Assembly: GCF_026262505.1 (NCBI RefSeq)
Contig: NC_067203.1
Location: forward strand, 12,536,392 to 12,600,391
Direction: 5' to 3'
Source: Trichomonas vaginalis G3
Taxonomy: Eukaryota; Parabasalia; Trichomonadida; Trichomonadidae
Length of the DNA: 64,000 bases
Numbering within the stretch: the stretch's first letter is position 1; the number at the start of each line of letters is the position of its first letter. The notes under the pieces are model-generated. The model had not been told where the DNA came from, searched no databases, and saw only the letters and a program-made list of their open reading frames with translations. Both the position numbers and the translations under genes were made by a program. Positions 31,159 through 41,629 of this stretch are shown here, piece after piece.

Positions 31159-34100
31159 ATGTGGGTTGACAATGTAGGCAGTAAAATACCCACAACACGG
31201 AAAGTGTTTTATATTACATCATATAAAGGAGAACACTTCTTTATAAAACCAGGAAAATCCTTTAATGATCAAAAAGGTTGGGAAAAAGTTCCAGTAACTA
31301 AACCAATAAACAATAAAATGGCAAAAATGGTTGCATCTCCTTTAGGAAAAGCCGCAATTCATTTCCCTAAAGTTGGTGCTTACATCGCAATTCACGAAAA
31401 CATATTAAATGCTCGAATGGTATTAGTTCCTGTTCCAATTACTAACTCTGATAAAGCATCCGAATATTTATCAACTGCAATTCTACCAGACGGTACAAGA
31501 GTTTTTATTACTCGCCCAATCGATTCACCTTCAAATCCTTATTGCAAAACATTTGCATATGACGAAAATATCTCTGGTTTAGCTGTTAGTGATACCGGCA
31601 AAATTGCTGCGATTGCAACAAAAGAGCATTTTTGGGTTTGGCAACAGCTCGAAGAATGGCCGAAAGGAATTGGCTATTGGACAGATCTTACGGCAGATTC
31701 TAGATTTGGAGTAAATCTTATGGTAAATCATCCAAGAACTGATCAACTACGAATTACTCATGGTTTCATGAAACCAAGACAATCGTTTACATTACATCCA
31801 GCACTTTCTCCAATGCTTCCATCTAATTCTGCTGTTTGCTATCAAGATCTTTGCTTATTTGATAATCCAGATGAAGGAATGGGAATTGTCAGCTTAACAA
31901 CACTTTTACCTCCATCAAGACCTTTTGATACTCTTTATATGTTTGTCTCTATATGTCATTTTCATACAGGCAGAAAACCAACTTTTGAAAGACATTCCTG
32001 CTCTCTTCCAATTGTAGAAGGAGGTGGAGCTCCTTGTATTTGGTGGAGCAGCTGTTGTAGAACAGCTGTTGTTGCTGTATCTCAATCTTTAGTAATCATT
32101 ACTAGATATTTATACATTGTTAAGGTTTTGCCTCTTCATGATGTACTTCCAGGCGATAGACCTGAAGTTGCTTCTATTGCATGGTCAGCTTGCGGCCAAT
32201 TTTTCCTTGTTACATCAAAAACCGGAGCAATTTCCGCAATTACAAGAAATGGTCACTCAATGAAGCACAATTTGTGTGGTCTCACGCCATTTGGTAATGG
32301 TAATTTCCCATTACTTGCAGCAGGAGATGGATATGATCCAGGACTTTTTGCTGTTTACTCAAGAAATGAAATGAGATGTCTTAGAATTGACATTTCTGCG
32401 ATTCAAAGATCATTAGACATCATGATTGCACTTCCATTCCCACAAGGTGCTGCAGAACCAATGTATGATCACGCTAAAAAATTAATTGAATACGGAGATT
32501 ATACAGACAAGAAGAATTTGGCAGAATTGTTATTCTTAACGAATGTCTATAGAATATTCCCATTATATAGTCCATTAAGATATACAATTTTCCAATCTGT
32601 TAGTGATGCAGCAATTAAATTTTACGAAAACGGTGAACATTTGTTCTCAATTCTTCTTGCAAGATGTGTATTCTGGATTACAAACAAAGAACTTCCAACA
32701 TATAGACCAATTATGGAAAGATTAGACTTTGCAAAAACTCCAAGAGAAAAACACATTCTTCATATCATGAAATACGAAGTAGAAAGAAGAGATTGGATAG
32801 AAGATCAATTCAACACCGATAGTAGAAACATTATGATGTATGATCCTGAAGAAGCATCAAACATGAAAGAATTTGAAAGGCCACCTGATGGATCTGATGT
32901 TGATGTTGGTTTAGTTTGTAGAATGGTTAGAACTGCTCTTTATTCCAATGATACAAGTACATTTTTGGATGTACAAACAAATCTTCGACCACTATTCGAT
33001 TATTTGTTATTTGCAGGTCGTATTGATCAAGCTTATGCAGTTGGAAAACATCCTTCCATTGGTCTTGAAGGAATTCCTCTTGCAAAAGAAATTATAATGA
33101 GTGTTGCAACAGATCCTGTGAGAATATGGCGTGCAATGCAAACATGCATATCCCAAGATAATGAAAATGAACTTGGAATCAGAGCTTTGGCTGTGAATGC
33201 ATTAAATGACATTCTCAAGAACAAAATTGTTGAATCAAGTCCAGACAAAAACGGAAAAGTGAAGCCTCTTTCTAAATTAATAGAAGTAGAAGATGAATTC
33301 GAAATGGTTTGTCCAGAAGATGAGAAACAAGTTGAAGATTTCGCTGTTCTTGTTTCTCTAGCAATTGCTGCAGCAGATTACAGGAATGTTACTAATTTCT
33401 TAAAGAGACACTATGAAGAAATTCATGAAACATTGAAAGATTCTATTTATGAATTGTTTAGATTATTATGGTTCGTGAAATACCGTTATTCAGCTGTGCA
33501 AGAAATGGTTGGTGGTGCTGGAGATAGTTGCTTGAGATTACTTGGATTTTCTGACTTCATGAACATTGATGCAGTCAAAGAACACATTTCACAGTTCCCT
33601 ACAAGTAATTTCTCACCTGATATATATGCTCATTATATATCAGGATCAAGAATCTACACAGAAGATCCTGGTTTTGTTGACTTCGCAGAAAGAATTCTTG
33701 CAAACATCAATGCAAGACAACTTACCAGGATCCAAACTGCTGTTGATAACTTCACCCAAGGAAAGGATACTGTTCCTTCTTCTCGTCTTTTGTTTGCATT
33801 AGTTGTTACTGATATTTTACCTTATTTAAGATGTGTTTTAGCTCGATCATTAACAGGATTTGAGTGTGGAGATAAAGTTCCTGAAGATTTCAGAGATCTT
33901 GAAGACTTCCAGCTTCCTGATGGTCCAGAAGCCAGTTTAATCATTGAAAAGCCAACAAGTGATATCAATGAAATGTCTGGTTTATCAGCTGGCGAATTCC
34001 ATCCACCAATTCAACCAAAGATCCCTGCAAAGAGAAGGAAACACAGAAGGAAAATGCGACAGAAAGGAAGTTCCTCTGATGAAGATCTCTCTGATTTGCG

Positions 34101-35130
34101 AAAGAAGAGGAAGCCAAGGCCAGTTTCTGAATCAGATTCCGATGATGGAGATACATTACAGCCATTGTTGTTTGATAAAGTCGGTAGACACAGAGCTCCA
34201 GATAATTTCGACATTCCACCAATGTACAATGATTTTGGAATGTATCCACAACAGCCTTATCCAGATTATACGATGTACGCGATGCAAGTTCCTGATATCA
34301 TTCATGGTTATGCAAATCCAAATCCAGAAAATGCTTTCGGACCGATTTGGGATTTGGATCCTGCAGATTTTGTTCGCGAAGAAGAGGAAGTTCCTGTCAG
34401 AGAGAAAGAATCAGATGCAATTAAACCAACAAGATCGAATGCATCTATTAACACAGAGATTCCATCCTACCAGCCCCCTCCACCACCTCCTGTTCAATCT
34501 CCACCTCGCGAAAGGTTCCCGAGGATCATCTTTGCATCAAGGCCAAGTGGTCCTCCAAATCCATATCCTAACGACTACGACTTAGAAACATCTGAGATTT
34601 CGGATATCGATTTGCGTCCACCTCAGTCGAATCCAATGCCTTATTCAGATCCATTCCCAACGGATGATGCACTTCATAGGAGAGTTATTCAGCTCTTAGA
34701 TGAAGCAAATGGAGATCCAATTCCTGCGGGACTTAAGCCAACTCCAACATTCAAGAGGCCTCCTCCAAGAGACGATAGAGTTAATATTCCACCAATTCCT
34801 GATTTCGGAATGACTCCTCTAGTTAATTCACACATTTCACCAAGATCTGTTACTGAAACTGAAGAAGAGCACTCTTACAGATATGAGAGAGTTACAACAG
34901 TCACAAATGGACCGCCAGGAGATGATGGCGCAGTCTTTAATCCTAATGAAGGATTGGATAGTGATGAAGGCGGATTCCCAGATTTCAAGCCAAAGTTAAT
35001 CAACATGAAAGATCCAAGAGTTATTTCTGTGAGAAATCCAAACGACAGAAAGTACCAGCAGCCTTCCCAGGTTAATCAGAAGAAAGCTGTTCTGCGAGAA
35101 GTTACTCCAACAAATGTCCCACCTAAGTAA
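31159..35130 (+). CDS. Large beta-propeller/alpha-solenoid-like protein (1323 aa)
   Basis: Begins at a clear ATG (MWVDNVGSKIPTTRKVFYIT). The first 400 residues contain degenerate WD-like blades (SIAWSACGQFFLVTSKTGAI; ISGLAVSDTGKIAAIATKEH). The middle, to about 900, is helical as in trafficking or ciliary solenoid proteins. The last 350 residues are disordered, with KRRKHRRKMRQK, Pro-rich stretches (PSYQPPPPPPVQSPP) and Ser/Asp repeats. This order recalls large scaffold proteins such as RIC1 or ciliary CPLANE-type proteins, but I cannot match either. Confidence 0.75.
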   Translation: MWVDNVGSKIPTTRKVFYITSYKGEHFFIKPGKSFNDQKGWEKVPVTKPINNKMAKMVASPLGKAAIHFPKVGAYIAIHENILNARMVLVPVPITNSDKASEYLSTAILPDGTRVFITRPIDSPSNPYCKTFAYDENISGLAVSDTGKIAAIATKEHFWVWQQLEEWPKGIGYWTDLTADSRFGVNLMVNHPRTDQLRITHGFMKPRQSFTLHPALSPMLPSNSAVCYQDLCLFDNPDEGMGIVSLTTLLPPSRPFDTLYMFVSICHFHTGRKPTFERHSCSLPIVEGGGAPCIWWSSCCRTAVVAVSQSLVIITRYLYIVKVLPLHDVLPGDRPEVASIAWSACGQFFLVTSKTGAISAITRNGHSMKHNLCGLTPFGNGNFPLLAAGDGYDPGLFAVYSRNEMRCLRIDISAIQRSLDIMIALPFPQGAAEPMYDHAKKLIEYGDYTDKKNLAELLFLTNVYRIFPLYSPLRYTIFQSVSDAAIKFYENGEHLFSILLARCVFWITNKELPTYRPIMERLDFAKTPREKHILHIMKYEVERRDWIEDQFNTDSRNIMMYDPEEASNMKEFERPPDGSDVDVGLVCRMVRTALYSNDTSTFLDVQTNLRPLFDYLLFAGRIDQAYAVGKHPSIGLEGIPLAKEIIMSVATDPVRIWRAMQTCISQDNENELGIRALAVNALNDILKNKIVESSPDKNGKVKPLSKLIEVEDEFEMVCPEDEKQVEDFAVLVSLAIAAADYRNVTNFLKRHYEEIHETLKDSIYELFRLLWFVKYRYSAVQEMVGGAGDSCLRLLGFSDFMNIDAVKEHISQFPTSNFSPDIYAHYISGSRIYTEDPGFVDFAERILANINARQLTRIQTAVDNFTQGKDTVPSSRLLFALVVTDILPYLRCVLARSLTGFECGDKVPEDFRDLEDFQLPDGPEASLIIEKPTSDINEMSGLSAGEFHPPIQPKIPAKRRKHRRKMRQKGSSSDEDLSDLRKKRKPRPVSESDSDDGDTLQPLLFDKVGRHRAPDNFDIPPMYNDFGMYPQQPYPDYTMYAMQVPDIIHGYANPNPENAFGPIWDLDPADFVREEEEVPVREKESDAIKPTRSNASINTEIPSYQPPPPPPVQSPPRERFPRIIFASRPSGPPNPYPNDYDLETSEISDIDLRPPQSNPMPYSDPFPTDDALHRRVIQLLDEANGDPIPAGLKPTPTFKRPPPRDDRVNIPPIPDFGMTPLVNSHISPRSVTETEEEHSYRYERVTTVTNGPPGDDGAVFNPNEGLDSDEGGFPDFKPKLINMKDPRVISVRNPNDRKYQQPSQVNQKKAVLREVTPTNVPPK

Positions 35131-35429
35131 TTTTTATATTTTGTGTATTATTTTTGTTTATTTATAAATATTCATTGTGTTTATTATCAACAATAGCAAA
35201 CTATGCTATAATTCTTTATGAATATGACGGTATTCCTTCCGAATTATCGTCTAACTCTGATGGCATTACAAAAACTTTTGACGAATAACTTCAAAATAAT
35301 TTGAACGTTGGAAAGGCTCGAGAGCATAAAAGTATGTAGAGCAAATTCTCTATGTTATAGTTTCAATAAATTTGGCTTTCCAAACAAATGGTTTGATTCT
35401 GATTTGTCAGTTTTTTATTTCTAAAAAAA

Positions 35430-35771
35430 ATGGAAGATAATATTTTAGATGAAGGCGATCTCAAACCAATTCCAATTAGTAATGAGGATGAAGATTTCAG
35501 TTCAAACAACGGAATTCTCATCATATTTCCACTTCTTATTGTCTCATTAGTTGGATTGTTTGCTGGAGTTAGGTCGCATTCTAAAAGAGAGTCATTAATT
35601 TATTCAGGTATGTTTGTAGTTGAATCATTAGTATGTTTTATCATCGCAAACTTCATTCCTGTTTTGATTTATCAACAATCAACCAAAAAATTCGCGGTAT
35701 TTTTACTGGTTATGGCTGGCACATGCGCTGCATCATATCACATACCACACTCCATTAAAATGTACATATAG
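35430..35771 (+). CDS. Small multi-pass membrane protein (113 aa)
   Basis: An acidic, cytoplasm-like N terminus of about 28 residues is followed by three hydrophobic segments (GILIIFPLLIVSLVGLFAGV; MFVVESLVCFIIANFIPVLI; FAVFLLVMAGTCAASY) separated by short charged loops. ATG at 35430 after CTAAAAAAA. No family recognised. Size and topology are consistent with an endomembrane protein. Confidence 0.65.
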   Translation: MEDNILDEGDLKPIPISNEDEDFSSNNGILIIFPLLIVSLVGLFAGVRSHSKRESLIYSGMFVVESLVCFIIANFIPVLIYQQSTKKFAVFLLVMAGTCAASYHIPHSIKMYI

Positions 35772-36098
35772 AAATTAATTTTATACAAAAAAACGAATTT
35801 ATTGTTATTAATATATCATTTATTGTTATTAGTAAACTATAAAATTTATCAGGACTTGAAAATTATTACGATCTTTTTCATAAATATACAATATTACTAA
35901 ATTTCAGATAAAAAATTTTTATATCCAATCAAACTACATAATATTAATGATAATTTGTTAATTACTATGTCAGGAAATATTGATTTTCATGTTAAAATTC
36001 CAAAATCTTAAAAATAATTTTGAGATATTTTGATGAATTAATATAAAAATATATTTTATTTCTTCTACAAAAAATATATACAAAGATATTAGCATTAA
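35772..36098. other. Convergent intergenic spacer
   Basis: About 330 bp of AT-rich DNA between convergent 3' ends; nothing recognised. Confidence 0.5.
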
Positions 36099-38552
36099 TC
36101 ACGCCTGGACACTTTCTTCGGGTTCAATTTCGTCGAATAGTGATGGGAAGTCCGCCGGATCCGCAATTGCTCCAGAGATTCTTTCATTTGGAGTATGTTT
36201 CTTCCATTCCTGGACGGCCTTCGACATCATCTTCGGACATCTTGTTCTTGCGAAAATTGCAGCTTGTGCGTACTTCTCGCTAGCAATAAGTATGTCAACG
36301 CATTCCTCGAACATGCCAACAGCCAACGCTGCTGTAAAAGCAACGTTAAGTTGGCCGATTTCTTTGGCTTTTGTTACTAAATTTTCGATGTCACTTTTTC
36401 TGTTTTGAGACTTGTAAAGTACCAGTAAAGTACTCAAATCTCCACATTCGAAAAGTGCTTTTTCAGCCAATTTCATTTCACCTTTTCCGATTGCCGCTCT
36501 AGCCAATCTTCTCCACATTGTCTGGTCCGATGCGCACTGGCTTGCTGTCTCCAGCTCTCCAAGCTCGATCGCCAAATCGAATCTCATGGCCGTGTCATTC
36601 GAAACTAAAAGTGCCAACTCATTTTTACCGAGTTGTTTGAGGAACTTGGCTGTACGTGCTCTGTAGTCTTCGTCAACGAGCTCTGGGTCTGCCTCTTCGT
36701 CTGCGGCAACAGCACTTTCGAAATCAAGGAGATTTGGTGGTAAATGAACTCCTAATAATGTTCTCATCTGGTCTGCAACCAAAACAACGCCTTCTCGTGG
36801 GAGATAACCTATTAAATCAACTGTGTTCTTGAAGCTGGCTGTTGGCAAAACGATGCCGGCTGAGATTCTGTTGACTTTTTGGCCATCTGTGAATAAAAGT
36901 ATGCCGTTGGCCCAGCAGATTGACGAAGCTTTGCCATCGACGTCATAGACAACGTCAAATGAGTCTTCGTAGCCACTTCCTTGAACAAATTCAGATTGAT
37001 ATTCTGAATTGTATGAGAGAACAACGATATTTGTCTTTGTGCGGATGGCAACATAGTTACCATACCATAATACTTCTGATGGATGGACTTCTATGCGTCT
37101 GACTAATTGAAGATCTTCCCAATCGTAGAATTCCAAGCCGTTGTTGACCAAAGCTCCAATTAACTCGCCACCCCAGATCTTTAGAGCAAATACATTCAAG
37201 ACCTGGGAGTCGTCGAAGCTCTTGTAGACAGTTATGAGTCTATTTGTGTTTAATGCGGCAAAAGATGTCGAATTCGAGCACCAAATGAAGGAAATACCAT
37301 TTCCATATGCTCTCGATCTGAATCCGAGTGTCGTATATATTGTCCATTCGTTCTCTCCGCAGACAGTGATGTATCTTCCATTTGGAGAGTGATGTAAATG
37401 AACTGGCGTTTGGTCGGACGTTATTCCCTCTTTAAGAGGAAGCGTGATTTCGGATCCGTCAACGAAATCTGGCATGTTTTTGAGTACAGCAACGGAAACT
37501 TCGGCTCCTTGAGCAATAATGAGCTTTCCTGTAGGATCAAGGGACATGGGTGTTCCCAAGTTCTTGAATTTGTGTATTGTAAGGCCTTTGTCGTGTCCGA
37601 TTGCCATCAATGGAGGACAATTAGAGAAACCAAGGGCCCAGCCACGCTCGAGAGCTGAACTGAGTCTGTTCTCTTTCCTAAACGTAATTGATGACCATAT
37701 GATCGTAGAGTTATCTTCGGCGGTTGTTATGATTAATGGACGTGTTGGATGAAATTCAACGCGAGTGACGTTGTTGTCATGGCCTTCGAGGGTTGTGACA
37801 ACTGAACGTGATTGTAAGTCGATGATTGTGACTATTGTGTCATCGGAACCCGTAGCAATTAATGATCTGTCGCCATTGACAGCAAATGAGATAGAGTTAA
37901 CGCATTTATTGCTAACTCTTTGAGTAAAGCGTGGTTGTTCGCTGCCCATATCCCAGAAAATAACGTTGCCATCTAAAGAACAAGATGCAAACGTTGTTAA
38001 ATCGCGAGGATTCCATTTGACGTCCATAACGATACCTGTATGGACTTGGAATGTACGAATAGCTGTGCATCCTTTGGAAATATCCCATAATTTGATCGAT
38101 AAATCATCTGATGAAGAAAGTAATAGCATTTCGTTTGGATGAACTGCAAGTGAGCGAATGTAATGATCATGAGCATCTGGAATTTCTAATGTTTGTTTGC
38201 CTTTGACTTGGCTGTAGAAATTTAATGAACGATTATCACCTCCTGTGACAAAATCGCCTGTTTTTGGTATCCATCTGCATGCACGAAGTGGTATACCTTG
38301 ATGAACTGAATATGTTCTTATAATTGAACCGCGTAATGCGTCAACAATAATAGCTTCACCAGTATAAAGCGCAGCTAAGATTATTGGCTTTGTTGGATGG
38401 AAGTCCAAGCATTTTACACGCGAGGACGGAATTACGAAAAGGGATTTCATCTTGCTTAAGCTCATTTCTGGAGGACTGATTTGTGAAACTCTGTCTGAAG
38501 GGAAAATATTATCATTTCTCTCTTTTTCTTTTGCATATTGGATTCTAATCAT
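36099..38552 (-). CDS. Coatomer subunit beta' (COPI)
   Basis: An 817-residue protein. The N-terminal half is built of WD40 blades (VKCLDFHPTKPIILAALYTG; YIRSLAVHPNEMLLLSSSDD; VMDVKWNPRDLTTFASCSLD; VTRVEFHPTRPLIITTAEDN), followed by the coatomer WD-associated region and an alpha-solenoid with acidic linker (AAVADEEADPELVDED). Blade sequence and order match beta'-COP (Sec27/COPB2), which binds dilysine cargo tails in Golgi-to-ER COPI vesicles. Slightly shorter than the usual 900 residues; the C-terminal extension is reduced. Start at ATG 38552. Confidence 0.93.
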   Translation of the reverse strand: MIRIQYAKEKERNDNIFPSDRVSQISPPEMSLSKMKSLFVIPSSRVKCLDFHPTKPIILAALYTGEAIIVDALRGSIIRTYSVHQGIPLRACRWIPKTGDFVTGGDNRSLNFYSQVKGKQTLEIPDAHDHYIRSLAVHPNEMLLLSSSDDLSIKLWDISKGCTAIRTFQVHTGIVMDVKWNPRDLTTFASCSLDGNVIFWDMGSEQPRFTQRVSNKCVNSISFAVNGDRSLIATGSDDTIVTIIDLQSRSVVTTLEGHDNNVTRVEFHPTRPLIITTAEDNSTIIWSSITFRKENRLSSALERGWALGFSNCPPLMAIGHDKGLTIHKFKNLGTPMSLDPTGKLIIAQGAEVSVAVLKNMPDFVDGSEITLPLKEGITSDQTPVHLHHSPNGRYITVCGENEWTIYTTLGFRSRAYGNGISFIWCSNSTSFAALNTNRLITVYKSFDDSQVLNVFALKIWGGELIGALVNNGLEFYDWEDLQLVRRIEVHPSEVLWYGNYVAIRTKTNIVVLSYNSEYQSEFVQGSGYEDSFDVVYDVDGKASSICWANGILLFTDGQKVNRISAGIVLPTASFKNTVDLIGYLPREGVVLVADQMRTLLGVHLPPNLLDFESAVAADEEADPELVDEDYRARTAKFLKQLGKNELALLVSNDTAMRFDLAIELGELETASQCASDQTMWRRLARAAIGKGEMKLAEKALFECGDLSTLLVLYKSQNRKSDIENLVTKAKEIGQLNVAFTAALAVGMFEECVDILIASEKYAQAAIFARTRCPKMMSKAVQEWKKHTPNERISGAIADPADFPSLFDEIEPEESVQA

Positions 38553-39168
38553 ATGTCATAGGTATTTTTAACTTTTATGGTTCAAAAACAAATTATAATA
38601 GCGACGATATGAGTTATTTGGTCAGATCTGGACATAGAATGAAAAGGCTGGATTTCGAATTCTAGTTTTTTGCAGATTGTAATTCCAAAAGATGTATGAA
38701 ACACCCATATTATATACAATATGTCATTCTGCATCTCATATAGTGAAACATCAACTTTGCGTATTCCTTTGAATGATTGCTTTACCTCATAACACTTGAT
38801 GATTTTAAGGCTTGCCCTGAAAAATAATGAATTGAACTTCATTCACTTTAAAATTCAATCAATACAAGCTTTAAAAGTGTATCATATCGAACAAATAGAA
38901 TACCATACTTGTGACATTCAATAACATAGTGATATTTAGTTATTTGAATTGTCATCATTATAATTGAAGTCATTTTTTCTTCATTCTAAGAATTTGACAT
39001 GAAACAAAAGAAAAATGATTTAATTGGGTGATAGCGTGCTTCGGCATGCATTATCAAAATCGATTTATTTCAAATAAAATTGGGATTGAAAGGGTTTGAA
39101 TATTTATTCAATTATTTCAGAGAAATGTGTGTCTTTCAAACCCATTTTGAATTAAAACATTTTTGTTG
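38553..39168. other. Divergent intergenic region
   Basis: About 600 bp between the coatomer and phosphatase starts. No supported gene; small open frames here have poor composition. Confidence 0.5.
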
Positions 39169-39840
39169 ATGCTTCATCCAGCACCTATCAAGCTCATTAT
39201 CTTCGACAACGATGGAACACTCATGGATACAGATTGGGTATTCGATGCCGCACACAAACAGTGCACTGGATTTGAGCAAACATGGGAGCTCAAGTCCAAG
39301 ATCAATGGTAAGACTCCAATTGAAGCATGCAGGATTACATGTGAATACTATGGCTTAAAGGAATCCCCAGAATCTCTCTTACAACGTCGTTTGCAAATCG
39401 AAGATGAAAATTGGCCAAAAGTCCAATTAATGCCGGGTGCAATGGATATTGTTAACGAGTTCAAGAAGAGAGGTCTGAAAATGTCGATTGCAACTGCATC
39501 GACAAGAGATGGCTTTAACCTCAAAATTACAAATCATCAAGATTTGCTTTCCCTGATGGATGCTACTGTTGTAGCAGATGAAGTCAAGCATGGAAAGCCA
39601 GAACCAGATCTATTTCTGGCTGCTCTTGCCAAATTCCCTGGAATAAAAGCTGAAGAAGCACTTGTTTTTGAGGACTCACCTCTCGGAATAAAGGCGGCAA
39701 ACCGCGCTGGAATGCCTTGTGTTTTTGTTCCAGATAAACATCTAAATATTGAGCAAACGATCAAAGACCACAATATTTGCCCAACTTGTGTCATTGAATC
39801 TTTTGCACATTTTGATTTTACAAAATTCAAATTTAATTGA
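39169..39840 (+). CDS. HAD-superfamily phosphatase (HDHD1/GS1-like)
   Basis: The ATG at 39169 gives 223 residues; two upstream TTG codons are not plausible starts. HAD motifs: I FDNDGTLMD (Asp13 nucleophile, Asp15), II SIATAST, III KHGKPEPDLF, IV FEDSPLGIKAA, with an alpha-helical cap between I and II. The family (DREG-2/GS1/HDHD1) hydrolyses small phosphates such as pseudouridine 5'-phosphate or sugar phosphates; the substrate here is unknown. Confidence 0.9.
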   Translation: MLHPAPIKLIIFDNDGTLMDTDWVFDAAHKQCTGFEQTWELKSKINGKTPIEACRITCEYYGLKESPESLLQRRLQIEDENWPKVQLMPGAMDIVNEFKKRGLKMSIATASTRDGFNLKITNHQDLLSLMDATVVADEVKHGKPEPDLFLAALAKFPGIKAEEALVFEDSPLGIKAANRAGMPCVFVPDKHLNIEQTIKDHNICPTCVIESFAHFDFTKFKFN

Positions 39841-40164
39841 TTTTATTTGAAGAGAATTCTTAGCCTCGAAATATCAAATTCACTCCACAAAAAGTTCATA
39901 AAAATTATCATCTCATTATCATAACGTAATATTATTTTTTTTTCTTTTACAAAATTTTTATTATCAGAAACTATTCCAAAAGAAATTAAATTCAAAAGAT
40001 TCAATAATAAAATTTCTTATTAAAATTGTAAAAAATGCTTTGAATTAGATAAAATAATGCGGTTGAAGATGATATATATTAAGAAAATAACCTTATATTT
40101 TCAAATTTTCGAAAAATAATTAAATCAAAATCAATTATCAAAATCATAAGGAATGTATGAGGAT
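39841..40164. other. AT-rich spacer
   Basis: 3' flank of the phosphatase gene up to the foldback element; nothing recognised. Confidence 0.5.
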
Positions 40165-40168
40165 GTAA

Positions 40169-41008
40169 TGTTGTAAACAGAAATTCATCAAAAGTGACAC
40201 CTCAGAAAAGCTAAAATATTGAATTTTTGGAACTTTTGATAGAGCACGTTTTTAAATATTAATTAAAGTCAATGTATATTTTGTAAAGATTCTTTTTAAT
40301 AAAAAAATAAAATTTTGAAGAAGAACACAAAATCTTCTGAAAAATAATATCACATAAACTCATATTATTTTCTAATATATAACTATTTTATATAAAAATC
40401 AAATTCAATGATCTTAAAAGCGAAGGATAAACCTCAAAATTTACGAATATAATGAGTGGGAATATAATGCTTATCTATCATAAAACCATATGAAATATCA
40501 ATTTTTGCTTTACGCCTAATTTTGACGACAATTAGCAAAAAATGTTAAATGTTAACACTCAGTCCATTTGAATATGAAAAATAAAATTGACTTTGATTAA
40601 ATGTTTTTATTTATCATGCAATTCTTCTTGCTAATTGTCGTCAAAAATTAGGCGTAAAGCAAAAATTAATATTTCATATGGTTTTATGATAGATAAGCAT
40701 TATATTCCCACTCATTATATTCGTAAATTTTGGGGTTTATCTTTCGCTTTTAAGATCATTGAATTTGATTTTTATATAAAATAGTTATATATTAGAAAAT
40801 AATATGAGTTTATGTGATATTATTTTTCAGAAGATTTCATTCTATATGCCTATGAAAAGTACTCTCAAAACTAACTTTTTCCTAATTATAATTAAATCTA
40901 GAATATTGTATTATGCTTAGTATTATTTCATTTTTCTCATTCAATTTAGAATTTACAAATGTCAAAAAATTGAGAGCTGTCACTTTTGATGAATTTCTGT
41001 TTACAACA
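40169..41008. mobile_element. Foldback element, copy 1 (840 bp)
   Basis: Ends are inverted: TGTTGTAAACAGAAATTCAT at the left and its complement at the right, continuing through TCAAAAGTGACA. A 4-bp duplication, GTAA, abuts both ends (40165-40168, 41009-41012). Inner arms of about 200 bp (40335-40560 against 40630-40835) are near-perfect complements around a 70-bp loop, so the centre is a large hairpin. No coding capacity. A second copy lies at 47897. Confidence 0.85.
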
Positions 41009-41016
41009 GTAATTAA

Positions 41017-41157
41017 GGGTGCCCTATAACGATAATGTAAACATCACAAAATTAATTTTATTAGAACTCGAATGAATGGATTATCCAGATTCTAGTTCTC
41101 AATATAATAGCCTTAAAAGTGCTTTTCTGAGGGTGGTCTATCGTCTATAGGGCACCC
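41017..41157. mobile_element. Small MITE with TTAA ends (141 bp)
   Basis: Both sides carry TTAA (41013-41016, 41158-41161). Ends are inverted: GGGTGCCCTATAACGAT left and, complemented, GGGTGCCCTATAGACGAT right. TTAA targets and GGG-starting ends are typical of piggyBac-type elements. No coding capacity. It begins four bases after the foldback copy's GTAA duplication. Confidence 0.8.
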
Positions 41158-41161
41158 TTAA

Positions 41162-41629
41162 GAGGTATGAAAATTGATATTTCTAAAATAATTTTCATCA
41201 TTTTATCAGAAATGAAGAAAACATCTTCGATATCATGATAAGTTTTCGATTTGTTTAGGATTTTTATGAATCAGAGATTAAAAAGAAGTATTTAAATCCA
41301 AAATCATAAAGAAATAAAAGATATTTTGTTTTAAATTACGAAGCGTATTTCTTGCATTACAAAGAATCTGATTGAACCGATTTAATTGATTGAACTGTAA
41401 AATAATATAAATTGAGAAAAAAAATGGTTTCTTTTTTCTACCATCACTAATAATTATATAACTGCATGACATTAAAGAGAAAATGATGATCTGTAATTAA
41501 AGGCTGGTGTTTTTTGGGGAAAAATAATTGATGAGAATTTAAAATTTTGACAGCGGTTAAAACTTCCAGCCAATCGTCTCTTCACAATTATATAAATTTT
41601 TAATTCAGGGAAAATGTAAACCATTTAAA
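41162..41629. other. Upstream region of the IBD-like gene
   Basis: About 470 bp, AT-rich, nothing firmly recognised. Confidence 0.5.
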
